Below, piece by piece: positions 52,313-60,921 of a DNA stretch of 64,000 bases (the first letter of the stretch is position 1; each line of letters opens with the position of its first letter). Below the pieces are notes generated by a model. The model had not been told where the DNA came from. It was given only the letters and a program-made list of their open reading frames with translations, and did not search any database. The translations under genes and the position numbers were made by a program. This DNA is from JANPBY01 sp031430645. GTDB lineage: Bacteria > Actinomycetota > Actinomycetes > DATJPE01. The DNA is taken from positions 1 through 64,000 of the forward strand of contig JANPBY010000101.1 of NCBI GenBank assembly GCA_031430645.1. The letters are read 5' to 3'.

Positions 52313-53515
52313 TCAGGCGTCGGTGTAGGCGACGATCCCGAGGCACATCTCATCAGTGGACCCTTCCCCCCAGACCACGTAGCGCGGAGGCAGCTTCTGC
52401 AGTTCGGGAATGAGCTGTCGCAGCCCGACATCGTGGGTGCAGGTGACCCTCAGGCGATCGCCGGGGCGGACGGTGACCGGCTCCGACATTTTCCGCGCCT
52501 TTTGATCGTCGAAGTCGTAGACGGGCACATCGAGCAGATTCCGGGTGCTGCCGTCGGCGCGCTCGAGATCGACCTGGATTGACTGACCGAGCAGGTGCAT
52601 GTGTCCGGCAACCGCTTCTACCTGAATCCGCCGATCCAGCGTGCGGGCGCAGGTTTGGGTAGCCGCAGCCTTGGGCGCGCTAGGCGACCCGTCGCACAGA
52701 ATCTGCAGCCCGGCCACCGTGCGCCCGGAGGGCGCACCGAACCGGCTCATCACGTCAAGAACTGCCGCTTCCCGGTCGCAGAGGGGGCCCGATTCACCGG
52801 CACCGCACGGAAGCTCGACCGGTGCGGGTAGCAACAGTGTCCTTCGCGGCTCTAGGTCGGCGTCGGAGGGTGCCACCCGAAGCCGCACGATCGTCTCGTC
52901 CGGCCCGGAGCCGTTCAAGAGGTTGTAGTGCATCTGGAGCACGACGAGGCTCCCGCGAGCAAGCTCCATGCCCGTGCCCTCTCGGAACCTCTGCTCCCCA
53001 CCAGTCGTCGCGAACCCTGCGACCCATGGGGCGGCATTGAGACCTTCAACCACTCCGCCCGGGTCTGGTAGTCCAGGCCCGCCAAAACAGGACCAACCCA
53101 GCCGTTGGTCACTCATATCCCTCGTCCGGGCGGCGGCCACCTGTGCCGGGTCAACGCGGTAAAGGATCGCGTGGTGTACGAGGTCGGGGTTCCCAGCCTC
53201 GAGTACGACGCCGGACAGGAACGCGTCGTCGGCCAAGGCAGGGTCGAGCAGGATGCAGCGGTAGTCATCGGTGCCGCCGGCCTCGGCCTGCGGGGTGTAG
53301 GCCCCACCCGGCAGTTCGAGATCGATCCATCGCTCACCCGGCTCCAGAGCTGCTGGCTGGACAGGCGGATCGCTCCCGGGCCTCTGCATTCCCGCGCTAT
53401 GCCCCGCCGAAGCGGCGGTCTCTGGGCTCGATGAGTGGTCCGGGGAACCACACGCCACAAGCAGGACCAAGCCGAATCCGACCATCGTGCAGCGGAGGTA
53501 CTTTCCCCGTTTCAT
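52313..53515 (-). CDS. Lipoprotein with PHM-like type II copper monooxygenase domains
   Basis: 400 residues. Lipobox LVACG (Cys22) then a Ser/Gly linker. All ligands of the two copper sites of peptidylglycine alpha-hydroxylating monooxygenase can be matched: His114-His115 (LVHHAIL) and His196 (QMHYNLL) for the first copper; His305 and His307 (GHMHLLG) and Met390 (STDEMCLG) for the second. Several Cys could form disulfides. Extracytoplasmic, presumably ascorbate- or reductant-dependent; substrate unknown. It starts 3 bp after the ABM gene. Confidence 0.85.
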   Translation of the reverse strand: MKRGKYLRCTMVGFGLVLLVACGSPDHSSSPETAASAGHSAGMQRPGSDPPVQPAALEPGERWIDLELPGGAYTPQAEAGGTDDYRCILLDPALADDAFLSGVVLEAGNPDLVHHAILYRVDPAQVAAARTRDMSDQRLGWSCFGGPGLPDPGGVVEGLNAAPWVAGFATTGGEQRFREGTGMELARGSLVVLQMHYNLLNGSGPDETIVRLRVAPSDADLEPRRTLLLPAPVELPCGAGESGPLCDREAAVLDVMSRFGAPSGRTVAGLQILCDGSPSAPKAAATQTCARTLDRRIQVEAVAGHMHLLGQSIQVDLERADGSTRNLLDVPVYDFDDQKARKMSEPVTVRPGDRLRVTCTHDVGLRQLIPELQKLPPRYVVWGEGSTDEMCLGIVAYTDA

Positions 53516-53518
53516 GGC

Positions 53519-53926
53519 CTATTCAGCGGGGTCTAGGGTGCTGTCGCCGGCCAGCAACGCAGCGGACAAGTGCAGGCGGAGGGGGTCGAGACGGAGCACT
53601 CCCGGCCCGTCGGCGAGGTGAGTAGGCATCTCAGCCATCAGAAGCGCGAAGGGCGCCGACTCGCGGTGAGCGGTGTACGCCGCATCGTCGGTGAACCACT
53701 CGTGAAGCCACACCACACTGTCGTCATCTGGGTCCAGTGACATGAGAAAGGACTCGGTGCCTGGCTCCTCATCGAGACGGTCGACATACCGGTTGAGGGT
53801 GTCCAGAAGTGCAGGACGTGCCCCTTGCTGGGCATGGAGGCGTACGACAAGACCGACTCGTCCTGGTAGCAGAGCCGTCACGTCAGAGGGCGGAGCAGGG
53901 GTCACCTCCCCATCATGACCTGTCAC
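53519..53926 (-). CDS. Antibiotic biosynthesis monooxygenase (ABM) domain protein
   Basis: 135 residues with the ferredoxin-like ABM fold: VGLVVRLHAQQGARPALLDTLNRYV, TESFLMSLDPDDDSVVWLHEWFTDDAAYTAHRES. Such dimeric proteins include quinol monooxygenases and haem-degrading enzymes; substrate unknown. Start GTG overlaps the upstream SpoU stop (GTGA), and the copper monooxygenase follows at 3 bp, so SpoU-ABM-PHM form one unit. Confidence 0.82.
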   Translation of the reverse strand: MTGHDGEVTPAPPSDVTALLPGRVGLVVRLHAQQGARPALLDTLNRYVDRLDEEPGTESFLMSLDPDDDSVVWLHEWFTDDAAYTAHRESAPFALLMAEMPTHLADGPGVLRLDPLRLHLSAALLAGDSTLDPAE

Positions 53927-54729
53927 GGTTGTTCGCGCGCCCGGGCCACGGCCCAGAACGCAAGTGCGGCGGAGGTGGCCACGTTCAAGGAGTCCACACC
54001 ATGGGACATCCGAATGGACACGGTGGCGTCTGCAAGGTCGGTGGCACTGCGCGACAGACCACGACCCTCGGACCCCAACAGCAGCGCCACCCGGTCCCGT
54101 GGACCGACATCCAAGTCCGACAGATCACAGGTCGCCCCGTGAGGTGTCAACGCGAGCACCCGGAATCCGAGCGAGCGAAGACCTACGAGCCCCCCGGGCC
54201 AGGAGGGACATCGGGCGTACGGCACGGCAAAGACCGCACCCATCGACGTCCGGATTGCCCTTCGGTAGAGAGGATCGGCACACTGCGGATCTAAGACGAT
54301 CCCATCGACGCCCAGGGCTGTGACAGACCGGAAGATCGCACCGACGTTCGTGTGGTCAACGACTGCCTCGAGGACGGCGAGCGTCAGCGCCCCAGAGGCC
54401 ACCATCTCAACGGTCGGAAGCTCCCGCCGGCTGAAGGATGCCAGGACCCCCCGATGCACGTCATAGCCCGTGGCGAGCCGCAGGTCCATAGGGTCACCGA
54501 CGTGGACCAGGCCTCCGGCTGAGACCACGTCGGCGGCGACGCGGACGACGTCATGTCGATCTCGCTTGTCCGGCGTGACAACCAGAGTCCGCACTGTGTA
54601 TCCGGCCGAGAGTGCGCGGCGCACAGCCTGAACGCCCTCGGCGATGAAGATCCCGTGCACCGGCTCGGTACGACGTCGAAGGGCGACATCGGTGAGCCCC
54701 ATGAAGTCGGCGAGTGGGTCGGTGGTCAC
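53923..54729 (-). CDS. TrmH/SpoU family RNA 2'-O-methyltransferase
   Basis: 268 residues: an N-terminal RNA-binding L30e-like domain, then the SPOUT knot with motif 1 DHTNVGAIFRSVTALGVDGIVLDP, motif 2 VALLLGSEGRGLS and motif 3 IRMSHGVDSLNVATSAALAFW. It methylates ribose in rRNA or tRNA. GTG start is 8 nt after a TAGCCT box. Confidence 0.92.
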   Translation of the reverse strand: MTTDPLADFMGLTDVALRRRTEPVHGIFIAEGVQAVRRALSAGYTVRTLVVTPDKRDRHDVVRVAADVVSAGGLVHVGDPMDLRLATGYDVHRGVLASFSRRELPTVEMVASGALTLAVLEAVVDHTNVGAIFRSVTALGVDGIVLDPQCADPLYRRAIRTSMGAVFAVPYARCPSWPGGLVGLRSLGFRVLALTPHGATCDLSDLDVGPRDRVALLLGSEGRGLSRSATDLADATVSIRMSHGVDSLNVATSAALAFWAVARAREQP

Positions 54730-54737
54730 GGGCAGTC

Positions 54738-54743
54738 AGGCTA
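54738..54743 (-). promoter_or_regulatory. Leaderless -10 box for the SpoU methylase
   Basis: TAGCCT on the minus strand with 8 nt to GTG 54729. Confidence 0.45.
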
Positions 54744-54844
54744 TTGCCTGCCCGTGCCATTGCCTGATCAGGCACCCCAGCTCCGACTGACTCTCAACAC
54801 ACGGTGCCTGCGCTCAGGTCAAGCGGCATCGTCACCTGGCCGAT

Positions 54845-54865
54845 GACCTGGTATGACTCCAGGTC
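54845..54865 (+). promoter_or_regulatory. Hairpin with the lytic transglycosylase start codon in its loop
   Basis: GACCTGG and CCAGGTC form a perfect 7-bp stem around the 7-nt loop TATGACT, which contains the ATG at 54853. In RNA it would hold the start codon in the loop and hide nearby bases. No other ribosome site is obvious. Confidence 0.5.
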
Positions 54866-55974
54866 GGATGTGGCTGCGCGCTGCCCTCGTTGGTGGCCTC
54901 GCGCTCGTCGGCCCGCTCGGGACCATCCCGACACCCGCGGCAGCAGAGAATGCCTCCGATGCTCGAGCCGCGGCAGCGGCAGCAGCCGAAGCCATCGATC
55001 GCCTTCAGCCGCGAGTGGACGCGGCCGTCACTGCCTACGAACGGGCGTTGGAGGGCTTGGCTTCTGATGTGACAGCCGGGATCACCGCCAACCAGTTCGC
55101 TGACGAGGCCACCCGTGCCCACGATCGAGCAACCCGGGTGGCCCATCAACGCCTGCGCGCGCTCTACATGGCTGGCGGCCAGACCGGGCTGCTCGCCAGT
55201 GTCTTGGACGCGCAATCCCCCAGTGACCTCGCACGAAGGATCGGCAATGTCGGTCGGGTCGTGGACTCCGACCGAAACACCACAAGCGAGGCCAGGCTGG
55301 ACGCCCATGCGGCAGCCGGTGTCGCTCGAGCTCGCGGGAACAGCGCCGATTCGGCCACGGCCACGGTCGGGGATGTGGAATCAAGGTTGCGGGACCTCAC
55401 TGAGGTCCTTGAAGAGGCCCAGTCTGTCTTGGATGCGCTGAACGTCAGGGCACGCTCGCTGGAGGACGCCGAACGGGCGGCTGCAGCTTTGACGGCAGCG
55501 CGGGCGGCTGCGGACTCTGCTCGTTGGAACACCGCCGGGACCGCCCAGGCCCGTGGGATCCCGGTGACCTTCCTCGCTCTGTACCGGTCGGCCTCAGCCA
55601 CTTGCCCGGGACTGCCGTGGCCTGTCCTCGCCGCGATCGGGCAGGTCGAGAGCGGGCATGGCAGCAACCCCAACGACAGTTATGCGGGCGCTCAAGGGCC
55701 TATGCAATTCCTGCCGAGCACCTTCCGGGCGTACGGCGTGGATGGCGACGGCGATGGGCAGGCAGACATCCGAAATCCAGCCGACGCGATCTTTTCAGCG
55801 GCTAACTACCTTTGCGCCAACGGCGCTGGCAAGAGCGACACAAGACTTCTTGGGGCGATTTGGCGCTACAACCACGCTGATTGGTATGTGGCGATGGTGC
55901 TGCGCATTGCCGGACAGATCGCCGCCCGCTTCGGTGAGCCGCCAGTCGCTGACTACGCCCCGCGTTCGACCTGA
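54853..55974 (+). CDS. Secreted lytic transglycosylase (SLT domain) with coiled-coil region
   Basis: 373 residues. A signal peptide (about 1-31, ending AAA), a long Ala-rich coiled coil (about 33-225), then an SLT/transglycosylase domain: AIGQVESGHGSNPNDSYAGAQGPMQFLPSTF with catalytic Glu266, a calcium-like DGDGDGQADI loop, and the ADAIFSAANYLCAN motif. It cleaves peptidoglycan glycan strands. The architecture resembles resuscitation/cell-separation enzymes. The last 22 bp overlap the SPFH gene on the other strand. Confidence 0.92.
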   Translation: MTPGRMWLRAALVGGLALVGPLGTIPTPAAAENASDARAAAAAAAEAIDRLQPRVDAAVTAYERALEGLASDVTAGITANQFADEATRAHDRATRVAHQRLRALYMAGGQTGLLASVLDAQSPSDLARRIGNVGRVVDSDRNTTSEARLDAHAAAGVARARGNSADSATATVGDVESRLRDLTEVLEEAQSVLDALNVRARSLEDAERAAAALTAARAAADSARWNTAGTAQARGIPVTFLALYRSASATCPGLPWPVLAAIGQVESGHGSNPNDSYAGAQGPMQFLPSTFRAYGVDGDGDGQADIRNPADAIFSAANYLCANGAGKSDTRLLGAIWRYNHADWYVAMVLRIAGQIAARFGEPPVADYAPRST

Positions 55975-56900
55975 GGCGCAGCTGTCGCCTCGTCGCCGTC
56001 CGGAGCGGCGACTCTGGACGAGCCGGCCATACCCGCAAAAGCGCTTCCGACTGCGCCCATCGCTTGAGACAACTCGGCCGGAAGGACCCAGATCTTGCTG
56101 GCTTGTCCCTTGGCGATCTCCGGGAGCGTCTGGATGTATTGGTAGGCGAGGAGCTTAGGGTCGGGATCACCCTCATGAATGGCGGTGAAGACCGTGTTGA
56201 TCGCTGAGGCCTCGCCCTGAGCCCGGATCACCGCAGCCTGCGCGTCTCCTTCGGCAATGAGGATGGCCGACTGTCGCGAGCCCTCCGCGGTCAGGATCTG
56301 GCTCTGCTTGAAACCTTCAGCGGTGAGGATCGTCGCGCGCTTCTCGCGTTCCGCGCGCATCTGCTTCTCCATCGACTCCTGAACCGAGGGAGGCGGGTCA
56401 ATAGCCTTGATCTCTACCCGATTGACGCGGACTCCCCACTTGCCCGTTGCCTCATCCAGGACGCCACGCAAGGCCGCGTTGATGGTGTCGCGCGAGGTCA
56501 GCGCCTCCTCGAGGTCCATACCTCCGACGACGTTACGAAGCGTGGTCACGGTCAATTGCTCGATGGCTTGGATGTAGTTTGCGATTTCGTAGGTCACGGC
56601 CTTCGGGTCCGTCACCTGGAAGTAGATGACCGAGTCGATGCTCACCACGAGGTTGTCCTCGGTGATGACCGGCTGCGGGGGAAAACTGACGACTTGCTCG
56701 CGCATATCGATCAGAGGTTTGAGGTTGTCGATGAAAGGAACCAGAATCGACAGGCCCGGGTTCAGAGTCCGGTGATACCGACCGAGCCGCTCCACGATGC
56801 CGGCCCGCGCCTGCGGGACGATCCGAATGGTCCGCGCAAGAGTGAGAAGGACGAGCAGAAGGACGAGGACCGCGACGAACACGGACACATACACCGTCAC
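55953..56900 (-). CDS. SPFH/Band 7 (stomatin/QmcA-like) membrane protein
   Basis: 315 residues: one N-terminal helix (VSVFVAVLVLLLVLLTLA), the SPFH domain (RIVPQARAGIVERLGRYHRTLNPGLSILVPFID) and a helical region (KQSQILTAEGSRQSAILIAEGDAQAAVIRAQGEA) that drives oligomer formation. It forms membrane microdomain scaffolds and works with NfeD partners. Its start overlaps the NfeD stop (ATGA/GTGA type). Confidence 0.93.
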   Translation of the reverse strand: MTVYVSVFVAVLVLLLVLLTLARTIRIVPQARAGIVERLGRYHRTLNPGLSILVPFIDNLKPLIDMREQVVSFPPQPVITEDNLVVSIDSVIYFQVTDPKAVTYEIANYIQAIEQLTVTTLRNVVGGMDLEEALTSRDTINAALRGVLDEATGKWGVRVNRVEIKAIDPPPSVQESMEKQMRAEREKRATILTAEGFKQSQILTAEGSRQSAILIAEGDAQAAVIRAQGEASAINTVFTAIHEGDPDPKLLAYQYIQTLPEIAKGQASKIWVLPAELSQAMGAVGSAFAGMAGSSRVAAPDGDEATAAPQVERGA

Positions 56901-57331
56901 TTGGACTCCGAAAGGTTGACGACGGCTGTTGCGCCTTCGATGCGCACGACGTCGACGGTGTCCCCGGGCTCAAATGAGCGGTCGGGGTCGAACGAACGAG
57001 CAGACCAGACCTCACCTGCGAGACGCACCCTGCCGTCCCGGGAATCGATCCGCTCGAGGACCAAACCTGTTGAGCCGATGAGGGCAGCAGCCCCGGTCAT
57101 AATCTCCCGTGCCGGGTGGAGATGGCGCAAAGCGATCGGTCGTACTGCGAAAATGAGCAGGAGGGCGACGAGGCCGCCAACGAGGGCTTGTACCACCACG
57201 GGAGCCCCGAGCGCCGACGCGAGCGCGGCTGCCAACGATCCGATGGCAATCATGATGAAGATCAAGTCCAGCGACACCATCTCGATCGCAAAGAAGACGA
57301 GGGCCGCCACCACCCACCAGATCCAGTCCAC
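56897..57331 (-). CDS. NfeD family protein
   Basis: 144 residues: two or three N-terminal membrane helices then an OB-fold domain (GSTGLVLERIDSRDGRVRLAGEVWSARS...GDTVDVVRIEGATAVV). NfeD proteins pair with SPFH scaffolds. GTG 57331 is 6 nt behind a TAAGAT box, so this pair has its own leaderless promoter. Confidence 0.9.
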   Translation of the reverse strand: MDWIWWVVAALVFFAIEMVSLDLIFIMIAIGSLAAALASALGAPVVVQALVGGLVALLLIFAVRPIALRHLHPAREIMTGAAALIGSTGLVLERIDSRDGRVRLAGEVWSARSFDPDRSFEPGDTVDVVRIEGATAVVNLSESK

Positions 57332-57337
57332 GACTTG

Positions 57338-57343
57338 ATCTTA
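57338..57343 (-). promoter_or_regulatory. Leaderless -10 box for nfeD-SPFH
   Basis: TAAGAT on the minus strand with 6 nt to GTG 57331. Confidence 0.5.
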
Positions 57344-57396
57344 GGCACGAGCGGACGATTTGAAACGTGCTTCCGGAACACCGCTCTCTTTGTTCT

Positions 57397-58182
57397 TCAC
57401 CTCGCCCGCGCCCACCAACGGCCGTCACGACGATTCAACCGAAGGCGGAGACCGAACGTGACGGAAAGCGCCATCTCCGTGAGCACTCCAGCAGCCGGCC
57501 CGGCGGCGACCACTCGACCATCACGCATAAGCAGTGCATGCGTGAAGCCGGGCGGAATCTCCTCGACGTGATGCGTCACCAACACCATCGCGGGTGCTAG
57601 CGGATCGCTGGCGAGTCGATCCAGGCGGCCGACAAGATCCTCACGTCCACCGAGGTCCAGCCCCGCCGCGGGTTCGTCGAGCAGAAGCAGCTCTGGGTCA
57701 GCCATCAGTGCACGGGCGATCTGCACGCGTTTGCGCTCGCCCTCCGAAAGGGTGCCGAACGCTCGGCTGATCAGATGGCTCACTCCCACCTGATGCAGCA
57801 GTCGTTGGCCACGTTGGGTGTCGGTCTCGTCGTACGCCTCCCGCCATCTCCCGGTGATGGCCCAGGCTCCCGTGAGGACGATGTCGAGCACCCGCTCCTC
57901 GGCTGGAAGTCGGTCGGCCAACGCCGCTGAGGCAAGTCCGATCCTCGGGCGCAGCTCGAACACATCGACGAGGCCGAGGCGTTCGCCGAGAACGTCGACC
58001 GACCCTTTGCTCGGGAAGGTGTTCGTGGCGGCAACCCCGAGGAGGGTCGTCTTGCCTGCGCCGTTGGGCCCGAGCACAACCCAGCGCTCGCCCTCGCGGA
58101 CCGTCCAACTCACGTTGTCGAGCAAGGTCGAGGAGCCCCGAACGACACTGACGCCACTCAGACGCAGCACTTCATCGCTCAC
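57397..58182 (-). CDS. ABC transporter ATP-binding protein, stand-alone
   Basis: 261 residues from GTG 58182. Walker A VVLGPNGAGKTT, signature LSEGERKRVQIARAL, Walker B LLLLDEPAAGLD and His switch VTHH. No permease lies beside it. The pattern resembles the iron/molybdate-type or ModF-like ATPases; partner unknown. The start was chosen for the TAGGTT box 7 nt upstream and the homology limit. Confidence 0.9.
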   Translation of the reverse strand: MSDEVLRLSGVSVVRGSSTLLDNVSWTVREGERWVVLGPNGAGKTTLLGVAATNTFPSKGSVDVLGERLGLVDVFELRPRIGLASAALADRLPAEERVLDIVLTGAWAITGRWREAYDETDTQRGQRLLHQVGVSHLISRAFGTLSEGERKRVQIARALMADPELLLLDEPAAGLDLGGREDLVGRLDRLASDPLAPAMVLVTHHVEEIPPGFTHALLMRDGRVVAAGPAAGVLTEMALSVTFGLRLRLNRRDGRWWARAR

Positions 58183-58189
58183 GCGGCCC

Positions 58190-58216
58190 AACCTATCCGG
58201 CGGCCGGTCGTAGGCT
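58190..58216. promoter_or_regulatory. Divergent overlapping leaderless promoters (ABC ATPase / hypothetical gene)
   Basis: On the minus strand TAGGTT (58190-58195) lies 7 nt before GTG 58182; on the plus strand TAGGCT (58211-58216) lies 6 nt before ATG 58223. The two boxes are 15 bp apart in a 40-bp interval, so the -35 region of each promoter falls on the -10 of the other. Confidence 0.55.
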
Positions 58217-58222
58217 GAGGCG

Positions 58223-59032
58223 ATGCCTGTCGGAGACCTTCCCCCTACTCGTGCTGGGCGCCTGGTGGCTTGGGGAAATGCACTGGTTGGCGGCTGGACG
58301 AGCTTGGACGAGGCCGCCGAAAGGGTCGTTGGCGGTGACACGGCACATCGCGTCGACGGACTCCCGAGCGGGGACGACGTCAGCCTTACGGTCGCCATGG
58401 GGCGATTGATAGTCGCAGGAGCCGTCGGGTTCCGCCTTGCTCTGCCCGTGCCGGGGGACGTCAGCGGTCTGCCAGGGCCGCTTGACTTCAACGTCGAGGC
58501 GCTTGCAGCAGGTGAAGCAGTCCTCTTCGACGGGCTCACGGGGGGTCTTGTGCCAACCGTGACCAGGCATCACAGCGACCAAGCACGGCATCGGTCAGCT
58601 GTCGAGCTGGTGCGCTGGCGGTGGCTTGGCGCCCAACCGACTCCGCCGCGAGGACTCAGCCTGGCTGACGCTGACCGGGCGCTCGCAACAGCAGTCCGGG
58701 AGGCCACGGTCGCCCTTGCCGACCTGGATGTCGGAGGCATGGACCCTGCGACCGCGGCCACCCTGTCCGGACTGCGAGTGCGCGCGCGGCTAGGCGATGA
58801 GTTGGCGCCGGGCTACTCCGACCGGGCCCGAGAAGTCCTCCGACGTGCCCACTGGCTGATCGCTGTGGTCACCTTGGCTGGGAAGGGCACCGGCGCCGCG
58901 GTGTCCGCTGCCGAAATCGGCGCTCGCCGGGAACGGCTCGCTGCCGTCGGCCGGACGGCTCGGCTGGCCATCGTCGCCGCCCACAACTCCCCAAACGAAG
59001 GCGCCCCGAGCCGCGGTCCACTCCCCCGGTAG
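58223..59032 (+). CDS. Hypothetical actinobacterial protein
   Basis: 269 residues, no recognised domain. The sequence has conserved-looking elements (AWGNALVGGWTSLDEAAERVVGGD; VRWRWLGAQPTPPRGLSLADADRALATAVREAT; DELAPGYSDRAREVLRRAHWLIAVVTLA) and a helical C-terminal half. It is soluble (no signal or strong membrane helix). 12 bp before serB on the same strand, so likely co-transcribed. Confidence 0.75.
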   Translation: MPVGDLPPTRAGRLVAWGNALVGGWTSLDEAAERVVGGDTAHRVDGLPSGDDVSLTVAMGRLIVAGAVGFRLALPVPGDVSGLPGPLDFNVEALAAGEAVLFDGLTGGLVPTVTRHHSDQARHRSAVELVRWRWLGAQPTPPRGLSLADADRALATAVREATVALADLDVGGMDPATAATLSGLRVRARLGDELAPGYSDRAREVLRRAHWLIAVVTLAGKGTGAAVSAAEIGARRERLAAVGRTARLAIVAAHNSPNEGAPSRGPLPR

Positions 59033-59044
59033 GTTGCGGGGGTC

Positions 59045-60280
59045 ATGAATCAGCCTCCGACGACCACCCTGCTCACACTTACTGGCCCAGACCGAACCGG
59101 CGTGACCACGCGACTGTTTGCAGCATTGGCGCGAATGGACGCGGCTGTTCTCGACGTCGAGCAGGTGGTCATCCGGGGTCAGCTTGTCCTCGGCGTGCTG
59201 CTCGGTAGCGGGGCGGGAGACCATGTTCGTCGCCTCGCTCAACCGGTGGCCGATGAGCTGGGGATGCGCCTGGAGGTCTCCGAGGGGGACGGCGAGGGTG
59301 ACGCCGAACTCGATGCACTTCGACCCCACCGATCTCACGTCGTCGTATTGGGGCATCCCCTCCGGCCCGAGGATGTGGCCGGCGTCACCGGTCGCATCGC
59401 GGCACTGGGCGCCAACATCGACCGAATCGTGCGGCTCGCGCCCTATCCGGTCACCGCCATCGAACTGGAGGTGTCGGGGGCCGACCCCGATGAACTGCGC
59501 TCCGGTCTGGCTGCCGAGGCGGCGAAACTGGCGATAGACATTGCTGTTGAGCGCAGCGGACTGCACCGGCGCGCCAAGCGACTGGTCGTCATGGATGTGG
59601 ACTCCACCCTGATCCAGGGTGAAGTCATCGAGCTCTTGGCCGCGGAGGCGGGCTGCCTCGCGGAAGTCAGCCTCATCACGTCCGCCGCCATGCGCGGAGA
59701 CCTGGATTTCGGATCGGCGCTCCGGGCCCGCGTGTCGCTCCTCGCCGGGTTGCCCGATTCCGCCCTGGACCGGGTCCGTGCAGGCGTGGTCCTCGCCCCA
59801 GGAGCGCGCACGCTGGTACGCACCCTCAAACGGCTTGGGTACCAGTTCGCCATCGTCAGCGGCGGTTTCACCCAGGTCACGGATGATCTGGTGGCTGACC
59901 TCGAGATCGACTACTCCGCGGCCAACACTCTGGAGATCGTTGACGGCTTGCTCACTGGTGGGTTGGTCGGCGACATCGTCGACCGACAGGGGAAAGCCGA
60001 CGCACTGGTGCGCTTCGCCCGGCTCGCCGGAGTCCCCATCACCCAGACTGTGGCCATCGGTGACGGCGCAAACGACCTCGACATGCTCGCACTGGCGGGT
60101 CTTGGCGTGGCTTTCAACGCCAAACCGGTCGTCCAGGAGGCAGCTGACGCGTCAGTGAACTTCCCCTATCTCGACGCAATTCTCTATCTGTTGGGGATCA
60201 CTCGGGACGAAGTCGAGGCGGCTGATGCGGAGGCTGGACTGGAAACACGTGCACCCCGCGTGCGCGCGACTGCTCCATGA
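59045..60280 (+). CDS. serB: Phosphoserine phosphatase SerB with N-terminal ACT domains
   Basis: 411 residues: two ACT-like domains (TLTGPDRTGVTTRLFAALARMDA; VVVLGHPLRPEDVAGVTGRIAALGANI) then the HAD phosphatase with MDVDSTLIQGEVIELLA (nucleophile Asp), SGGFTQVTDDL, and GDGANDLDMLALAGLGVAFNAKP. It makes serine from phosphoserine. ACT domains allow feedback by serine. Converges with sixA, 5 bp apart. Confidence 0.95.
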   Translation: MNQPPTTTLLTLTGPDRTGVTTRLFAALARMDAAVLDVEQVVIRGQLVLGVLLGSGAGDHVRRLAQPVADELGMRLEVSEGDGEGDAELDALRPHRSHVVVLGHPLRPEDVAGVTGRIAALGANIDRIVRLAPYPVTAIELEVSGADPDELRSGLAAEAAKLAIDIAVERSGLHRRAKRLVVMDVDSTLIQGEVIELLAAEAGCLAEVSLITSAAMRGDLDFGSALRARVSLLAGLPDSALDRVRAGVVLAPGARTLVRTLKRLGYQFAIVSGGFTQVTDDLVADLEIDYSAANTLEIVDGLLTGGLVGDIVDRQGKADALVRFARLAGVPITQTVAIGDGANDLDMLALAGLGVAFNAKPVVQEAADASVNFPYLDAILYLLGITRDEVEAADAEAGLETRAPRVRATAP

Positions 60281-60285
60281 GAATC

Positions 60286-60825
60286 TCAGCCGCGCGGAAC
60301 GACAAAGTCATCGAGGCTAGCTCCGTGTGGTCCGAGACCTGACCAGGGCCCCGCCACACTGAGAACTGCAAGACCCGACGTCGGGAACTTGGCTGCGGCC
60401 AAGGCGGCGCCGGACTCCGAACGAGGGCCGGCGAGTTCGACCACCAGATCCTGGACCCCTGGGTTGTGGCCCACCAGGAGGACGGTCCCGACATCATCAG
60501 GGACTGCGCGAAGCACCTCGATCAGGGTCCCGACATCGGCGTCGTACACGCGGCCCGAGGACCGTACTTCGGTCGCATTCCCACCGGCTGCCCGCAGGGC
60601 GGGCTCCACGGTCTCCCACGTCTCCTGGGTCCGACGTGCATCTGAGTGAACGACGAGGTCGAGCCGGCCGATGTGCTCCCCCAACCACCGACCCGCAGCC
60701 GGCGCGTCCCGGAGCCCGCGCTTGGCGAGCGGCCGATCCTTGTCGGGCACCCCGGCCGGCCAGTCCGACTTAGCGTGTCGCAAGACGATCAGCCGTCGCT
60801 CAGGAGGTTGGTGGGCAGGAGTCAC
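60286..60825 (-). CDS. sixA: SixA-like phosphohistidine phosphatase
   Basis: About 179 residues from GTG 60825. The RHG-type motif is LRHAKSDWP and the second His is in LLVGHNPGVQDLV. It belongs to the short histidine phosphatases. The start is placed at the GTG where family homology begins; the much longer open frame upstream is antisense over the cyanophycinase gene. Confidence 0.86.
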   Translation of the reverse strand: MTPAHQPPERRLIVLRHAKSDWPAGVPDKDRPLAKRGLRDAPAAGRWLGEHIGRLDLVVHSDARRTQETWETVEPALRAAGGNATEVRSSGRVYDADVGTLIEVLRAVPDDVGTVLLVGHNPGVQDLVVELAGPRSESGAALAAAKFPTSGLAVLSVAGPWSGLGPHGASLDDFVVPRG

Positions 60826-60909
60826 GGGTTCATCATGCCGCGCGCAACGGGCCGGGTGTGGCCCGGCCCGAGGAATGGCCCGTGTCTCACCCTCATGGTC
60901 GCCGCCGGA

Positions 60910-60915
60910 TACGCT
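60910..60915 (+). promoter_or_regulatory. Leaderless -10 box for cyanophycinase
   Basis: TACGCT followed by 6 nt and ATG 60922. Confidence 0.5.
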
Positions 60916-60921
60916 GCGCCG

